From an uncultured Alphaproteobacteria bacterium (GTDB taxonomy: Bacteria > Pseudomonadota > Alphaproteobacteria > CAAHEQ01 > UBA3637), in the NCBI GenBank assembly GCA_947586835.1, contig CANPXT010000014.1:1-39330 (forward strand): a DNA stretch of 39,330 bases, in the 5' to 3' direction. This document shows positions 9,023-17,798 of the stretch, in pieces (positions within the stretch are counted from its first letter, which is position 1; each line of letters opens with the position of its first letter). Made by a program: the position numbers and the translations under genes. The notes below the pieces were generated by a model that worked only from the letters and a program-made list of their open reading frames with translations, had not been told where the DNA came from and searched no databases.

Positions 9023-10054
9023 TTACTCCTGTAAAGTATCTAACAATGACCCTTGCACCTGTCCCGTCGGACATTTCATACCCAAATGTTTCCATCCGGC
9101 ATCGGAAATAACACGTCCGCGCGGGGTGCGCATAACAAGCCCCAGTTGCATTAAATATGGCTCGATAATTTCTTCAATGGTATCGCGTTCTTCGGATAGG
9201 GCCGCACATAACGTATCGGCTCCGACCGGACCACCGCCGTATTTTAAAGCGATACATGTTAAATAACGCCTGTCCATTAAATCCAAACCCGACTTATCAA
9301 CGTCCAATCGTGTTAAAGCCATATCCGCCAACGTTTTATCAACAGGCTTATCTCCCGCAAAATCACGCACACGACGCAGCAAACGTCCCGCAATACGCGG
9401 TGTGCCTCGCGATCGACAAGCAATTTCACGTGCCCCGTCTTCTTGCATATCCATTTTTAACAGCTTTGCCCCGCGATGTACGATTTTCATTAAATCTTCC
9501 GTTTCATAAAACTGTAATCGTAACGGAATACCGAATCGATCCCGCAACGGATTGGATAATAAGCCAGAACGTGTTGTGGCACCGACTAATGTAAAAGGTT
9601 GTAAATCAATGCGAACCGATCGAGCCGCCGGCCCTTCGCCAATAATAATGTCGAGTTGAAAATCTTCCATAGCCGAATAAAGAACTTCTTCAACCGTTGG
9701 ATTTAAGCGATGAATTTCATCAATAAACAACACATCACGCGGTTCGAGATTCGTTAAAATTGCCGCCAAATCGCCGGCTTTGGAAATCATCGGCCCCGAA
9801 GTCGGACGAAAACCGACTCCCAATTCTTTGGCGATAATTTGTGCCAATGTTGTTTTTCCCAGTCCCGGCGGACCAAACAGTAACGTATGATCCAGCGCTT
9901 CTGCCCGATTTCTGGCCGCATCAACAAAAACACGCAAGTTATCGCAGATTGTCTTCTGTCCGACAAAATCAGCAAAACATTGAGGTCTCAAACCGGTATA
10001 AAGCTCTTCGTCACCGGCGAGTTTTTGAGGAGTTATTAAACGATTTTCCACCAT
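9023..10054 (-). CDS. ruvB: Holliday junction branch-migration helicase RuvB
   Basis: A 343-residue AAA+ ATPase of normal RuvB length. It opens with [12 protein letters not shown]. Walker A is [11 protein letters not shown] (about residue 62), Walker B is [11 protein letters not shown], sensor 1 is [19 protein letters not shown], and the C-terminal winged-helix domain contains RRYL and TPRGRVIS. RuvB hexamers drive branch migration with RuvA. It heads the operon into ybgC and tol. ruvC and ruvA, which often precede ruvB, are not upstream here, where a divergent gene begins. Confidence 0.97.
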   Translation of the reverse strand: MVENRLITPQKLAGDEELYTGLRPQCFADFVGQKTICDNLRVFVDAARNRAEALDHTLLFGPPGLGKTTLAQIIAKELGVGFRPTSGPMISKAGDLAAILTNLEPRDVLFIDEIHRLNPTVEEVLYSAMEDFQLDIIIGEGPAARSVRIDLQPFTLVGATTRSGLLSNPLRDRFGIPLRLQFYETEDLMKIVHRGAKLLKMDMQEDGAREIACRSRGTPRIAGRLLRRVRDFAGDKPVDKTLADMALTRLDVDKSGLDLMDRRYLTCIALKYGGGPVGADTLCAALSEERDTIEEIIEPYLMQLGLVMRTPRGRVISDAGWKHLGMKCPTGQVQGSLLDTLQE

Positions 10055-10084
10055 TTGATTGTTCCGTTCCTTTTCTTTTTTCTC

Positions 10085-10112
10085 ACTATACGCAAATTTA
10101 AAACTTTGTCAA
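10085..10112 (-). promoter_or_regulatory. promoter of the ruvB-tol operon
   Basis: On the minus strand, TTGACA (10107-10112), a 16-nt spacer and TATAGT (10085-10090) lie 30 nt before the ruvB ATG. Confidence 0.8.
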
Positions 10113-10249
10113 CAGAAACATAACGTTTTCAACATTTTTTATCAATTTTTGTTTACTTTTTATTTACCTTTTTATTAAATTACCTGTCCCCGTTAAGTGT
10201 TATTATTCGTTTCGAACGGCATCGTCTTAATTTTTGTTATAAAGAAATC

Positions 10250-10278
10250 TTGACATAACATTTTAATTGTGATATGGT
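10250..10278 (+). promoter_or_regulatory. promoter of the hypothetical-mutT pair
   Basis: TTGACA (10250-10255), a 17-nt spacer and TATGGT (10273-10278). The inferred start of transcription near 10285 rules out the ATG at 10269 as a start for the next gene. Confidence 0.65.
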
Positions 10279-10319
10279 TTTATGAAAGGAAATACAAATT
10301 TTCAATGACGGAGAAAATA

Positions 10320-10889
10320 ATGGATTTTCAAGAAAAATCAAAAAACAATTCCAATGATTTACCTGCCCGCTCCATGCCTGTTTCGGCTGATGATAAATTA
10401 ATCGAATCTTTCAGACCCGTTTTTCGCAAACAGGGAAATTTGCTCACTGTTTCCGGATGTTATCCTGATTTTGAAACACTGCAAAAAATTTTAAGTACAA
10501 CGAAAAAGAAACCTCTTTTCAAATCGGCACAAGACGAAGGATTTCACTATTTAATCAGAATCGCCAAATTGTCTGATAACAAAACAAATATTGAGTTTTT
10601 TTATAATGCTCATCCCGCTTTTGAAAAAAGTGTTGATTGTTATTGTAAACCGGCACCCTATTTTCCGGCACCCAAAAATTTTCGTCTTATGCCGAAAGAA
10701 CCCGTTAAAAATTTAATGAGTTTTTTAGAAAAGACCTCTTTGCCACGAAATCTTCCGTTTTTCAAAACACTTCATCAGATTGTTGCCCGAAAAGGAAAAG
10801 ATACTCTTTATATATACAAAAATTACTTACCTCATCTCATTTGTTCAACGCACCAGGTGAGCCAAAGCATTCATGAACGCTCCCTGTAA
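10320..10889 (+). CDS. hypothetical protein
   Basis: A 189-residue soluble protein that I do not recognise. The start at 10320 is chosen because GGAG sits seven bases upstream and the promoter at 10250-10278 excludes the longer form from 10269. It has no signal peptide or membrane helix. Visible features are a basic character and a Cys/Pro-rich middle (VDCYCKPAPYFPAPKNF, about residues 107-123). It is followed after 21 nt by the Nudix hydrolase gene and probably shares its transcript. Function unknown. Confidence 0.75.
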   Translation: MDFQEKSKNNSNDLPARSMPVSADDKLIESFRPVFRKQGNLLTVSGCYPDFETLQKILSTTKKKPLFKSAQDEGFHYLIRIAKLSDNKTNIEFFYNAHPAFEKSVDCYCKPAPYFPAPKNFRLMPKEPVKNLMSFLEKTSLPRNLPFFKTLHQIVARKGKDTLYIYKNYLPHLICSTHQVSQSIHERSL

Positions 10890-10910
10890 TTTTACGGAAA
10901 GGATCTTATT

Positions 10911-11306
10911 ATGATTGAAATTTCAATGGCTGTTGTCGTCCACAACGATAAAATCTTAATTGCGCAACGCAAAAAAGGGAAACATCAAGAATTTATGTGG
11001 GAATTCCCGGGCGGAAAACTGGAAAAAGACGAAACATTACAAGAATGCGTTGCCCGTGAGTTTATGGAAGAATTTGAAAAGCCCATTACCGTCGGAGAAT
11101 TCTTCATGGATAAAACATATGAATACCCTGATAAAGGCACCTTTCATTTAAATGCGTTTTGGGCTTCTTGCGAATCAGAAGATATTCCGCATTTATACGA
11201 GCATGAAGACGCCAAATGGGTTAAACCGGAAGAATTGCATCAATTTACGTTTTGCCCGGCAGATGATCCGTTTATCGACAAGATTCAAAAAACTTTCAAA
11301 AAATAA
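10911..11306 (+). CDS. MutT-like Nudix hydrolase
   Basis: A 131-residue Nudix protein close in size to MutT. The Nudix box runs from GGKLEKDETLQECVA to REFMEE (about residues 37-60) and keeps the REUxEE metal-binding core. It ends EEFEK, so the usual glycine after EE is absent. The N-terminus (ISMAVVVHNDKILIAQRKKGK) and WEFPGGK are typical of 8-oxo-dGTP diphosphatases, which remove oxidised nucleotides before they enter DNA. The substrate is inferred from similarity only. An AAAGGA site seven bases before the ATG supports the start. Confidence 0.9.
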   Translation: MIEISMAVVVHNDKILIAQRKKGKHQEFMWEFPGGKLEKDETLQECVAREFMEEFEKPITVGEFFMDKTYEYPDKGTFHLNAFWASCESEDIPHLYEHEDAKWVKPEELHQFTFCPADDPFIDKIQKTFKK

Positions 11307-11411
11307 GTCTCAAAAAAGCAACTTATCGTTCTCAGGGACTGTTTTTTGTCGATAAAAAATTTCATTTTCAAAACACATTTAAATATTAAAGAAAATTAGA
11401 TGTTATACCCT

Positions 11412-11441
11412 ATTGAACAAAATAATATGCATTTTTTCAAT
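11412..11441. promoter_or_regulatory. possible operator upstream of nifJ
   Basis: An inverted pair ATTGAA...TTCAAT separated by 18 bp abuts and overlaps the -35 hexamer of the nifJ promoter by one base. Its placement would suit a regulator, but the arms are short and AT-rich and could be chance. Confidence 0.25.
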
Positions 11442-11469
11442 TGACATTTATTTTGTTCGGTCGTATAAA
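11441..11469 (+). promoter_or_regulatory. nifJ promoter
   Basis: TTGACA (11441-11446), a 17-nt spacer and TATAAA (11464-11469), 39 nt upstream of the ATG. A near-consensus strong promoter, in keeping with a central metabolic gene. Confidence 0.85.
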
Positions 11470-11508
11470 AGAGTATCATATTTTTTAATTAACTGAAAGG
11501 AAGAAAAT

Positions 11509-14500
11509 ATGGCTAAAATGAAAATGCTCGATGCGAACGAAGCTGCTGCTTTGGTCGCTCACAAACTGAATGAAGTTTCAATTATTTATCCGATTACACC
11601 ATCCTCGCCCATGGGTGAATGGTCCGATACATGGTCGGCCGCCGGCGTGAAAAACATCTGGGGTAAAGTGCCGGAAGTTTTGGAAATGCAATCGGAAGCC
11701 GGTGCCATCGGTGCCGTTCACGGATCATTACAAGCCGGTTCCATCACCACTACTTATACGGCTTCACAAGGTTTATTGCTGATGATTCCGAATATGTTCA
11801 AAATTGCGGGCGAATTAACACCGTTTGTCATGCACGTTGCCGCGCGAACCATTGCGGGTCACGCTCTTTCTATTTTCGGCGATCATTCCGATGTGATGGC
11901 TTGCCGTCAAACGGGGTTTGCTATGATTGCATCAAACTCCGTTCAAGAAGCACAGGATTTTGCCGCCATTGCGCAAATGTCCACATTCCTCTCACGTATT
12001 CCGTTCATTCATTTCTTTGACGGATTTAGAACTTCGCATGAAATTAACAAAATCAATCTCATTTCCGATGAAGATTTAAAAACCTTAATGGCCGATATTC
12101 CGACCGACTTTACGACAAAGCATGCTTTAAAGCCGGAAGATCCGAAAGTACGCGGTACGGCACAAAATCCGGATGTTTTCTTTCAAATCAAAGAAGCAGC
12201 CAATAAATATTATAACGCTTGTCCCGCTATTGTTGAGAAAGCCATGCGCAAGTTTGAAGAAGTCACAGGTCGGGCTTATCATCTGGTTGAATATTTCGGA
12301 GCATCCGATGCCGAACATATTGCCGTTTCCATCGGTTCCAGCGTTGAAACGTTACAAGAAACAATTAAAGCTTTAAATGCCAAAGGCGGAAAATACGGTG
12401 TAATCGGTATTCATTTGTATCGTCCGTTCCCGAAAGAAGCTTTCATTAAAGCCATGCCGAAAACGGTTAAATACGTTTCCGTTCTTGACAGAACAAAAGA
12501 ATCGGGCTCCGTCGGCGAACCGCTTTACTTAGATGTTGTTTCCACTTTGGCGGAAGGGGTATCCAACGGCTCTTTATCTTCCATGCCGAAAGTTTTGGGC
12601 GGACGCTACGGGTTATCTTCCAAAGAATTTACGCCGGCTATGGCAAAAGCTGTTTTGGAAAATACCGAAAAAGCGCATTTTACGGTCGGTATTGATGATG
12701 ATGTCACTCATTTGTCTTTGGCTTATGATCCTTCTTTTGATATTGAAGGAAATGATGTCAGTCGTTGCGTTTTTGTCGGATTGGGATCCGACGGAACGGT
12801 CGGCGCTAACAAAAATTCGATTAAAATTATTGCTGACGGCGAAGATTACTACGGACAAGCTTATTTTGTGTATGATTCAAAGAAATCCGGCGGTATGACA
12901 ACTTCACACCTGCGCTTTTCCAAAAATCCGATTAAAGCTCCGTACTTAATCAATCAAGCCGGCTTTGTTGCTTGTCACCATATGCCGTTCTTGTTTAAAA
13001 CAGATGTTTTATCGTTTGCCAGCAAAAATGCCGTGTTTTTAATTAACTCCACCGAACCGAGCGACAAAGTTTGGGATAGTTTACCGATTGAAGTTCAACA
13101 AGAAATTATTGACAAGAACATTAAGCTCTATGCCATTAATGCGGTTGAAGTTGCCGGCAAAACAGGCATGGGACGACGCATCAACACCATTATGCAAACG
13201 TGTTTCTTTGCCATTTCCGGTGTTTTACCGCGTGATGAAGCCATTGATAAAATCAAAAAGGCCATTCAAAAAACGTATGCTCGAAAAGGTCAGGAAATTG
13301 TTGATGCCAATATTAAAGCCGTCGATGCTTCTTTGGCTCATTTGCATGAAATTAAAATCGGTCAAGCCAATTCCGTACACAAACGGCAACCGGGTATTCC
13401 AACAACGGCTCCAGAGCTGTTGCAAAAGGTTACGGGCAAAATTATTGAAGGTCGGGGCGAACAATTGCCGGTCAGTGCTTTTGAATGGACGGCAGACGGC
13501 ACATGGCCGACCGATACGGCTAAATATGAAAAACGCCGGATTGCCACGGAAATTCCGGAATGGGATCCGTCGGTTTGTATTCAATGCGGCAAGTGCGTAT
13601 CCGTTTGTCCGCATGCAGCCATTCGGGCAAAAACATTCAGTCCGAGCGCATTAGACAAAGCGCCGACTTCTTTCAAATGTGCAGACTATAAAGGCAAAGA
13701 GTTTGTCGGCGATAAGTTTGTTGTTCAAGTGGCTCCCGAAGATTGTACGGGCTGTTCGTTATGCACACAGGTTTGTCCGGCAAAGAACAAAGAAAATCCG
13801 GAACGTAAAGCCGTTAATATGGTTCCGATTGAAACGCATTTGGAAGAGGATATTCAAAACTTTAACTTCTTTATGTCGTTACCGGATGTTGACAGAACAA
13901 AACTCTCTCCGAAGATGATTAAATCTGTCTCGTTAATGCGGCCGTTATTTGAATTTTCAGGTGCTTGTGCCGGTTGCGGTGAAACCCCGTATGTTAAAAT
14001 GATGACACAGTTGTTTGGTGATCGCTTAATTGTAGCCAATGCAACCGGCTGTTCTTCCATTTACGGCGGAAACTTACCGACAACACCGTATGCCAAAAAC
14101 AGTGAAGGACGCGGTCCGGCTTGGGCAAACTCCTTATTTGAAGACAATGCCGAATTTGGTTTAGGTATGCGTACCAGTATTAACTCAAAAACCGAATTTG
14201 CTATTCAATTATTAGGCGAATTAAAAGCCGAAATCGGTGAAGACTTGGTTGCCTCAATTATGAACGCCGATCAGTCAACGGAACAAGGAATCAGTGAACA
14301 ACGCGAACGTGTCAAAGCATTAAAAGGAAAATTGGCCGCTCTTTCCGGTGAAAAAGCCAAAATTTTACTGGATAACGCAGATTATTTCGTGAAAAAATCC
14401 GTTTGGATTTTGGGCGGTGACGGTTGGGCTTATGATATCGGCTACGGCGGATTGGATCATGTGCTCTATTCCGGCAAAAACGTCAATATTATGGTGATGG

Positions 14501-15042
14501 ATACGGAAGTTTATTCGAATACGGGCGGACAACGCTCTAAAGCTACACCGATCGGCGCTTCTGCCAAATTTGCCATTGCCGGTAGCGAATTACCACGGAA
14601 AGACTTGGGTATGATTGCCATGTCATCGGGTGGTGTTTATGTTGCCAGTATTTCATTGGGTGCAAAAGATTCGCATGCATTACAAGCTATGAACGAAGCC
14701 GAAAGCTTTAACGGTCCGTCGTTGATTATTGCATACAGTCATTGTATCTCTCACGGATATGACATCGGCAAAATGGGCTTAGAACACCAGAAAATGGCGG
14801 TTGAAACCGGTTTATGGCCGTTATATCGCTTTGATCCGCGGCGTGTCAAACAGGGATTAAATCCTTTCCAATTAGACAGCAAGCCGACTCGTCCGGTTGC
14901 CGACTTTATGGCAACGGAAACACGGTTTAAAGCTGTCAAACAAAGCAATCCGGAGCATTATGAAGAATTGGTCAAAAAAGCACAAGCTCAAATTGAACAA
15001 CGCTTCAAGCTTTATGAAAGACTTGCCAAAGGGGAAGAATAA
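11509..15042 (+). CDS. nifJ: pyruvate:ferredoxin (flavodoxin) oxidoreductase
   Basis: A 1177-residue single-chain PFOR, the usual length of the homodimeric type. It oxidises pyruvate with CoA to acetyl-CoA and CO2, passing electrons to ferredoxin or flavodoxin. The N-terminal domain starts with DANEAAALVAHKLNEVS and contains YPITPSSPMGEW. Two 4Fe-4S motifs appear as CIQCGKCVSVCP (about residue 690) and CTGCSLCTQVCP (about 746). The TPP domain begins near CAGCGETPYVKM (about 817), with GCSSIYGG and GGDGWAYDIGYGG after it. A further conserved Cys lies near HCISHGYD (about 1080). AAAGGA precedes the ATG. It is a single-gene unit with its own promoter and terminator and implies anaerobic pyruvate metabolism. 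The flavodoxin at 28078 could be an electron partner, but that is only a possibility. Confidence 0.97.
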   Translation: MAKMKMLDANEAAALVAHKLNEVSIIYPITPSSPMGEWSDTWSAAGVKNIWGKVPEVLEMQSEAGAIGAVHGSLQAGSITTTYTASQGLLLMIPNMFKIAGELTPFVMHVAARTIAGHALSIFGDHSDVMACRQTGFAMIASNSVQEAQDFAAIAQMSTFLSRIPFIHFFDGFRTSHEINKINLISDEDLKTLMADIPTDFTTKHALKPEDPKVRGTAQNPDVFFQIKEAANKYYNACPAIVEKAMRKFEEVTGRAYHLVEYFGASDAEHIAVSIGSSVETLQETIKALNAKGGKYGVIGIHLYRPFPKEAFIKAMPKTVKYVSVLDRTKESGSVGEPLYLDVVSTLAEGVSNGSLSSMPKVLGGRYGLSSKEFTPAMAKAVLENTEKAHFTVGIDDDVTHLSLAYDPSFDIEGNDVSRCVFVGLGSDGTVGANKNSIKIIADGEDYYGQAYFVYDSKKSGGMTTSHLRFSKNPIKAPYLINQAGFVACHHMPFLFKTDVLSFASKNAVFLINSTEPSDKVWDSLPIEVQQEIIDKNIKLYAINAVEVAGKTGMGRRINTIMQTCFFAISGVLPRDEAIDKIKKAIQKTYARKGQEIVDANIKAVDASLAHLHEIKIGQANSVHKRQPGIPTTAPELLQKVTGKIIEGRGEQLPVSAFEWTADGTWPTDTAKYEKRRIATEIPEWDPSVCIQCGKCVSVCPHAAIRAKTFSPSALDKAPTSFKCADYKGKEFVGDKFVVQVAPEDCTGCSLCTQVCPAKNKENPERKAVNMVPIETHLEEDIQNFNFFMSLPDVDRTKLSPKMIKSVSLMRPLFEFSGACAGCGETPYVKMMTQLFGDRLIVANATGCSSIYGGNLPTTPYAKNSEGRGPAWANSLFEDNAEFGLGMRTSINSKTEFAIQLLGELKAEIGEDLVASIMNADQSTEQGISEQRERVKALKGKLAALSGEKAKILLDNADYFVKKSVWILGGDGWAYDIGYGGLDHVLYSGKNVNIMVMDTEVYSNTGGQRSKATPIGASAKFAIAGSELPRKDLGMIAMSSGGVYVASISLGAKDSHALQAMNEAESFNGPSLIIAYSHCISHGYDIGKMGLEHQKMAVETGLWPLYRFDPRRVKQGLNPFQLDSKPTRPVADFMATETRFKAVKQSNPEHYEELVKKAQAQIEQRFKLYERLAKGEE

Positions 15043-15060
15043 TTCCAAACCTTGTCATAA

Positions 15061-15095
15061 AATACCCGTTTGAAATTTCAGACGGGTATTTTTTA
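15061..15095 (+). terminator. terminator of nifJ
   Basis: A long near-perfect hairpin (AATACCCGT... / ...ACGGGTATT, with TGAAA/TTTCA closing the tip) is followed by TTTTT, 18 nt after the nifJ stop. Confidence 0.9.
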
Positions 15096-15253
15096 CGGCA
15101 ATTTTAATTCCTATGCCGTTATCTAAATGAATAAAGAGTTTAAATATAAGGAAAAATTATCTGCTCATTTCAACGGATTTAATTCAGCAAAAATATTGAA
15201 ACACATTCTTTAAATAAGAAATTGAAAAAGTATTCCTTACAACCAATTTCCAA

Positions 15254-15282
15254 TTGACAGAAATGTTGTTCAATCATATAAT
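15254..15282 (+). promoter_or_regulatory. promoter of the ankyrin-repeat gene
   Basis: A perfect consensus: TTGACA (15254-15259), a 17-nt spacer and TATAAT (15277-15282). It lies inside the longest open frame, so translation must start downstream, at the ATG at 15323. Confidence 0.85.
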
Positions 15283-15322
15283 CATATTATTATTTTCATC
15301 TATAAAAAAAGGCAATAAAAAA

Positions 15323-16186
15323 ATGAAAGAACCGATTGATTTAGTTAGAATTATTTATGATAACGATATCAACAAATTTGAAAACTTAATGAATACACAC
15401 GATTGGATACTTAAAAATAAAGAAGAAATTAAGCTGGCTCTTAATTATGTTTTACAAAATCCAACACGCAAAATTTATATTTTAAAACTGATTGAAACAG
15501 GAATTGATCTGAACGAGCCTGATAAAAACGGTCAATATCCGATAATTCTCTATATGAATAATTTGCACAAATATCAATCGGAACGTGATTGTATTGCCGT
15601 TGCCGAAGCAATGATAGCGCATAACATTAATTTGAACATTTTTGACGAATTCGGCAAAACACCGTTAATGAACGCCTGTTCACTTAAAAATATGCAACTC
15701 ATTGAAACACTTGTGAAAGGCGGCGCCGATATTGATTTTCAACCTAAAAAAGGGGAAACTGCCTTTTTTCGAGCTTGTTATTACGGTGCGACGGATGTTA
15801 TGGATCAATTGAAAAAATTAGGCGCAAACATTAATTTACCGAATAATAATGAGCAAACACCTTTAATGTTAAGTGTCAATCGTTATAACACGCGTGTTTT
15901 GGAATGGCTGATTCAAAATAATGTTGATGTCAATTTTAAAGATATGCAGGGAAATACCGCTTTAATGTATGCCATTGCCTCTAACCGACTTGATTCTGTA
16001 GAATTTTTATTGCAAAACGGAGCTCAAACAAATATATCCAACAAATTTCATCATACACCTTTACAATTAGCTTTACGCGTTAAAAATAAACAAATTATTT
16101 CTTTATTAAAGAAAAGAAAGTCCGATCCGATTGTTCAAAAAACTATTTTCCAAAAAATAAAACGCGAAAAAGAGCATCATATTTAA
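15323..16186 (+). CDS. ankyrin-repeat protein
   Basis: A 287-residue protein with about five ankyrin repeats from about residue 70 to 275. Hallmarks are GKTPLMNACS, GADIDFQPKKGETAFFRAC, GANINLPNNNEQTPLML, DVNFKDMQGNTALMYAI and FHHTPLQLALR, each followed by a LL/GA turn. Ankyrin repeats bind other proteins. No signal peptide or membrane segment is present, so it is cytoplasmic or exported by a route not visible in sequence. In host-associated bacteria such proteins are sometimes effectors, but nothing here proves that. The start follows an AAGG site and the promoter at 15254-15282. It is transcribed alone. Confidence 0.9.
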   Translation: MKEPIDLVRIIYDNDINKFENLMNTHDWILKNKEEIKLALNYVLQNPTRKIYILKLIETGIDLNEPDKNGQYPIILYMNNLHKYQSERDCIAVAEAMIAHNINLNIFDEFGKTPLMNACSLKNMQLIETLVKGGADIDFQPKKGETAFFRACYYGATDVMDQLKKLGANINLPNNNEQTPLMLSVNRYNTRVLEWLIQNNVDVNFKDMQGNTALMYAIASNRLDSVEFLLQNGAQTNISNKFHHTPLQLALRVKNKQIISLLKKRKSDPIVQKTIFQKIKREKEHHI

Positions 16187-16225
16187 AAAAATATCATACG
16201 ATATAATGAAAAAACACTTTACTGC

Positions 16226-16253
16226 TTGCATTTGAAAAAAACCTCTGTATAAT
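16226..16253 (+). promoter_or_regulatory. promoter of the exported/membrane protein pair
   Basis: TTGCAT (16226-16231), a 16-nt spacer and TATAAT (16248-16253). The predicted transcription start (about 16259-16260) is only a few bases before the first ATG at 16263. Confidence 0.6.
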
Positions 16254-16262
16254 AATAAAGTT

Positions 16263-17798
16263 ATGTGTGGAATGCGTAAAATTTTTTTTGCTTTTTTGCT
16301 GACGTTTATTTTAACGGGTCAGGCAAATGCATATTTGTTGGATGAACAGGTTTTGGAAACCCCGAATAAAAAATGCAAAATTTATTATTTAACGGAAAAA
16401 AACACACATGCATGGCACATTGAAACCGACAGAGAAGAATGCGCGGATGATAAATTGTTGCGCGGATATCACAACATAACTGTCTACAATGCTTTTTCAA
16501 AACCGGTTGAAAAATTATACGGTTATTTTTCCGCCGGCTATTGGACGGGTGATTCTTTATTGCCGGAAATTGATTTAAAACGTTTTTCCGATGAATTAGG
16601 GATACAAAAAGCCACTTTCCCCGTTTATAGTGATTTAGACAATAATATTTTCTATATCGGACAAATGACATCAAAAAAAACATCAACGGGTGCTTATCCG
16701 GCGTTTAAAGTTTGTGCGCCGTTTCGTATGTTAGGAATTATTGCTGATACGTCTCGTTTAAATAATCCGCATTTTTTGCAAACAATTTTTCAAACGGTTG
16801 AAAAGCAAACACGCCGTTTTTGTCCGGCAGAAACGGAAGTACAACTTTATTTGAGCGATACGGATAATCCCTCCCCGCAAGAAGTTTACATGTATGTGCA
16901 ACTGGATTTAAAATCGCATCACCATAAAATTACACGTTCCCCTAAAGCTTCCAGACAATCTTTGAACGTTCATCAATCAATGAATGATGATTTAGATGAA
17001 GATGAATTATATCAAACACTGATACCTGCCATAAAAAAAGCCAAACGAAAAACAGCGCTTTTACGTGCTCTTTCTCTTGATATTGATGAGGCTTTATTAT
17101 CCGATGCACTTGGCGATAAGAATGAAGAAAAATTATCCGAAACTCACTTTGCGCACAAAAATGAATCTGATATTGAAGTCCCCTCTGCGAACAGACAGGA
17201 TTTAAGCGATAAAACCCTGCCCTCAATTAAAAACGAAACCAATACTGAAACCTCATCTGCCGATGTGAAAGATGTCAGTGAGGAAAAACAACAACTATCG
17301 TCCGAATTTGCCGCCGATTTAAAGACTTCATCGCACGAAAAGACAAATGAAACTTATAAAGAACAATCGGCCGAAGCATATTTTGATACAACAGTCCCTG
17401 CCATTTCTCAAGAAACGAAAAGCGATCAAATATCCATTCCGACGCCGCAAAAATCTTATTTAATCCCCTTTCAACCGAAACAACGAAAAAAGCATATTGT
17501 CCAAAACGGCTTATTGGATATTTCCGATGAATTTCAACCGGCAGTTCACATTTTATTTTTACTTCATCTGTTGAATATTCCCATCAAAGCACAAACCGTT
17601 TTGCATATTCAACATAATCAGGCGCATATTTTAAAAGATACCGTTCATATTTTTACTCAAAAATCAAACGGTTGGTATTATCTGCGCGGTATTTTTTCAA
17701 TCCAGTCAAAAAAGACATTAACACCTGTCATTTCCTTGAAACCGACGGAGCTAATTGCTTGTCAAAAGCCGTTTTGTGCCGATAAGGAGGTAAAATGA
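16263..17798 (+). CDS. exported hypothetical protein
   Basis: A 511-residue protein with a clear signal peptide (MRKIFFAFLLTFILTGQANA, cleavage after ANA). A second ATG at 16272 gives the more usual signal peptide start. The promoter sits so close that the message may be leaderless from 16263. The N-terminal part (to about 230) looks globular and holds several Cys (CKIYY, EECAD, CAPF, FCPAE). A hydrophilic Ser/Glu/Lys-rich linker (about 290-395) is followed by a C-terminal part of about 110 residues ending in ACQKPFCADKE. I do not recognise a family. It overlaps the next gene by 4 nt, so the two products are likely made together and may interact at the envelope. Confidence 0.75.
   Translation: MCGMRKIFFAFLLTFILTGQANAYLLDEQVLETPNKKCKIYYLTEKNTHAWHIETDREECADDKLLRGYHNITVYNAFSKPVEKLYGYFSAGYWTGDSLLPEIDLKRFSDELGIQKATFPVYSDLDNNIFYIGQMTSKKTSTGAYPAFKVCAPFRMLGIIADTSRLNNPHFLQTIFQTVEKQTRRFCPAETEVQLYLSDTDNPSPQEVYMYVQLDLKSHHHKITRSPKASRQSLNVHQSMNDDLDEDELYQTLIPAIKKAKRKTALLRALSLDIDEALLSDALGDKNEEKLSETHFAHKNESDIEVPSANRQDLSDKTLPSIKNETNTETSSADVKDVSEEKQQLSSEFAADLKTSSHEKTNETYKEQSAEAYFDTTVPAISQETKSDQISIPTPQKSYLIPFQPKQRKKHIVQNGLLDISDEFQPAVHILFLLHLLNIPIKAQTVLHIQHNQAHILKDTVHIFTQKSNGWYYLRGIFSIQSKKTLTPVISLKPTELIACQKPFCADKEVK

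Noticed and set aside
10055..10249. Small RNA or riboswitch between ruvB and the divergent gene
   Set aside because: The region is AT-rich with no stable hairpin or conserved motif beyond the two promoters.
11310..11380. Terminator after the Nudix gene (TTATCG...CGATAA)
   Set aside because: The stem is short and its loop too long to be credible.
15254..15322. Upstream TTG start giving a 310-residue ankyrin protein
   Set aside because: The TTG is the first part of a perfect -35 TTGACA with a matching TATAAT, so this segment is promoter, not coding.
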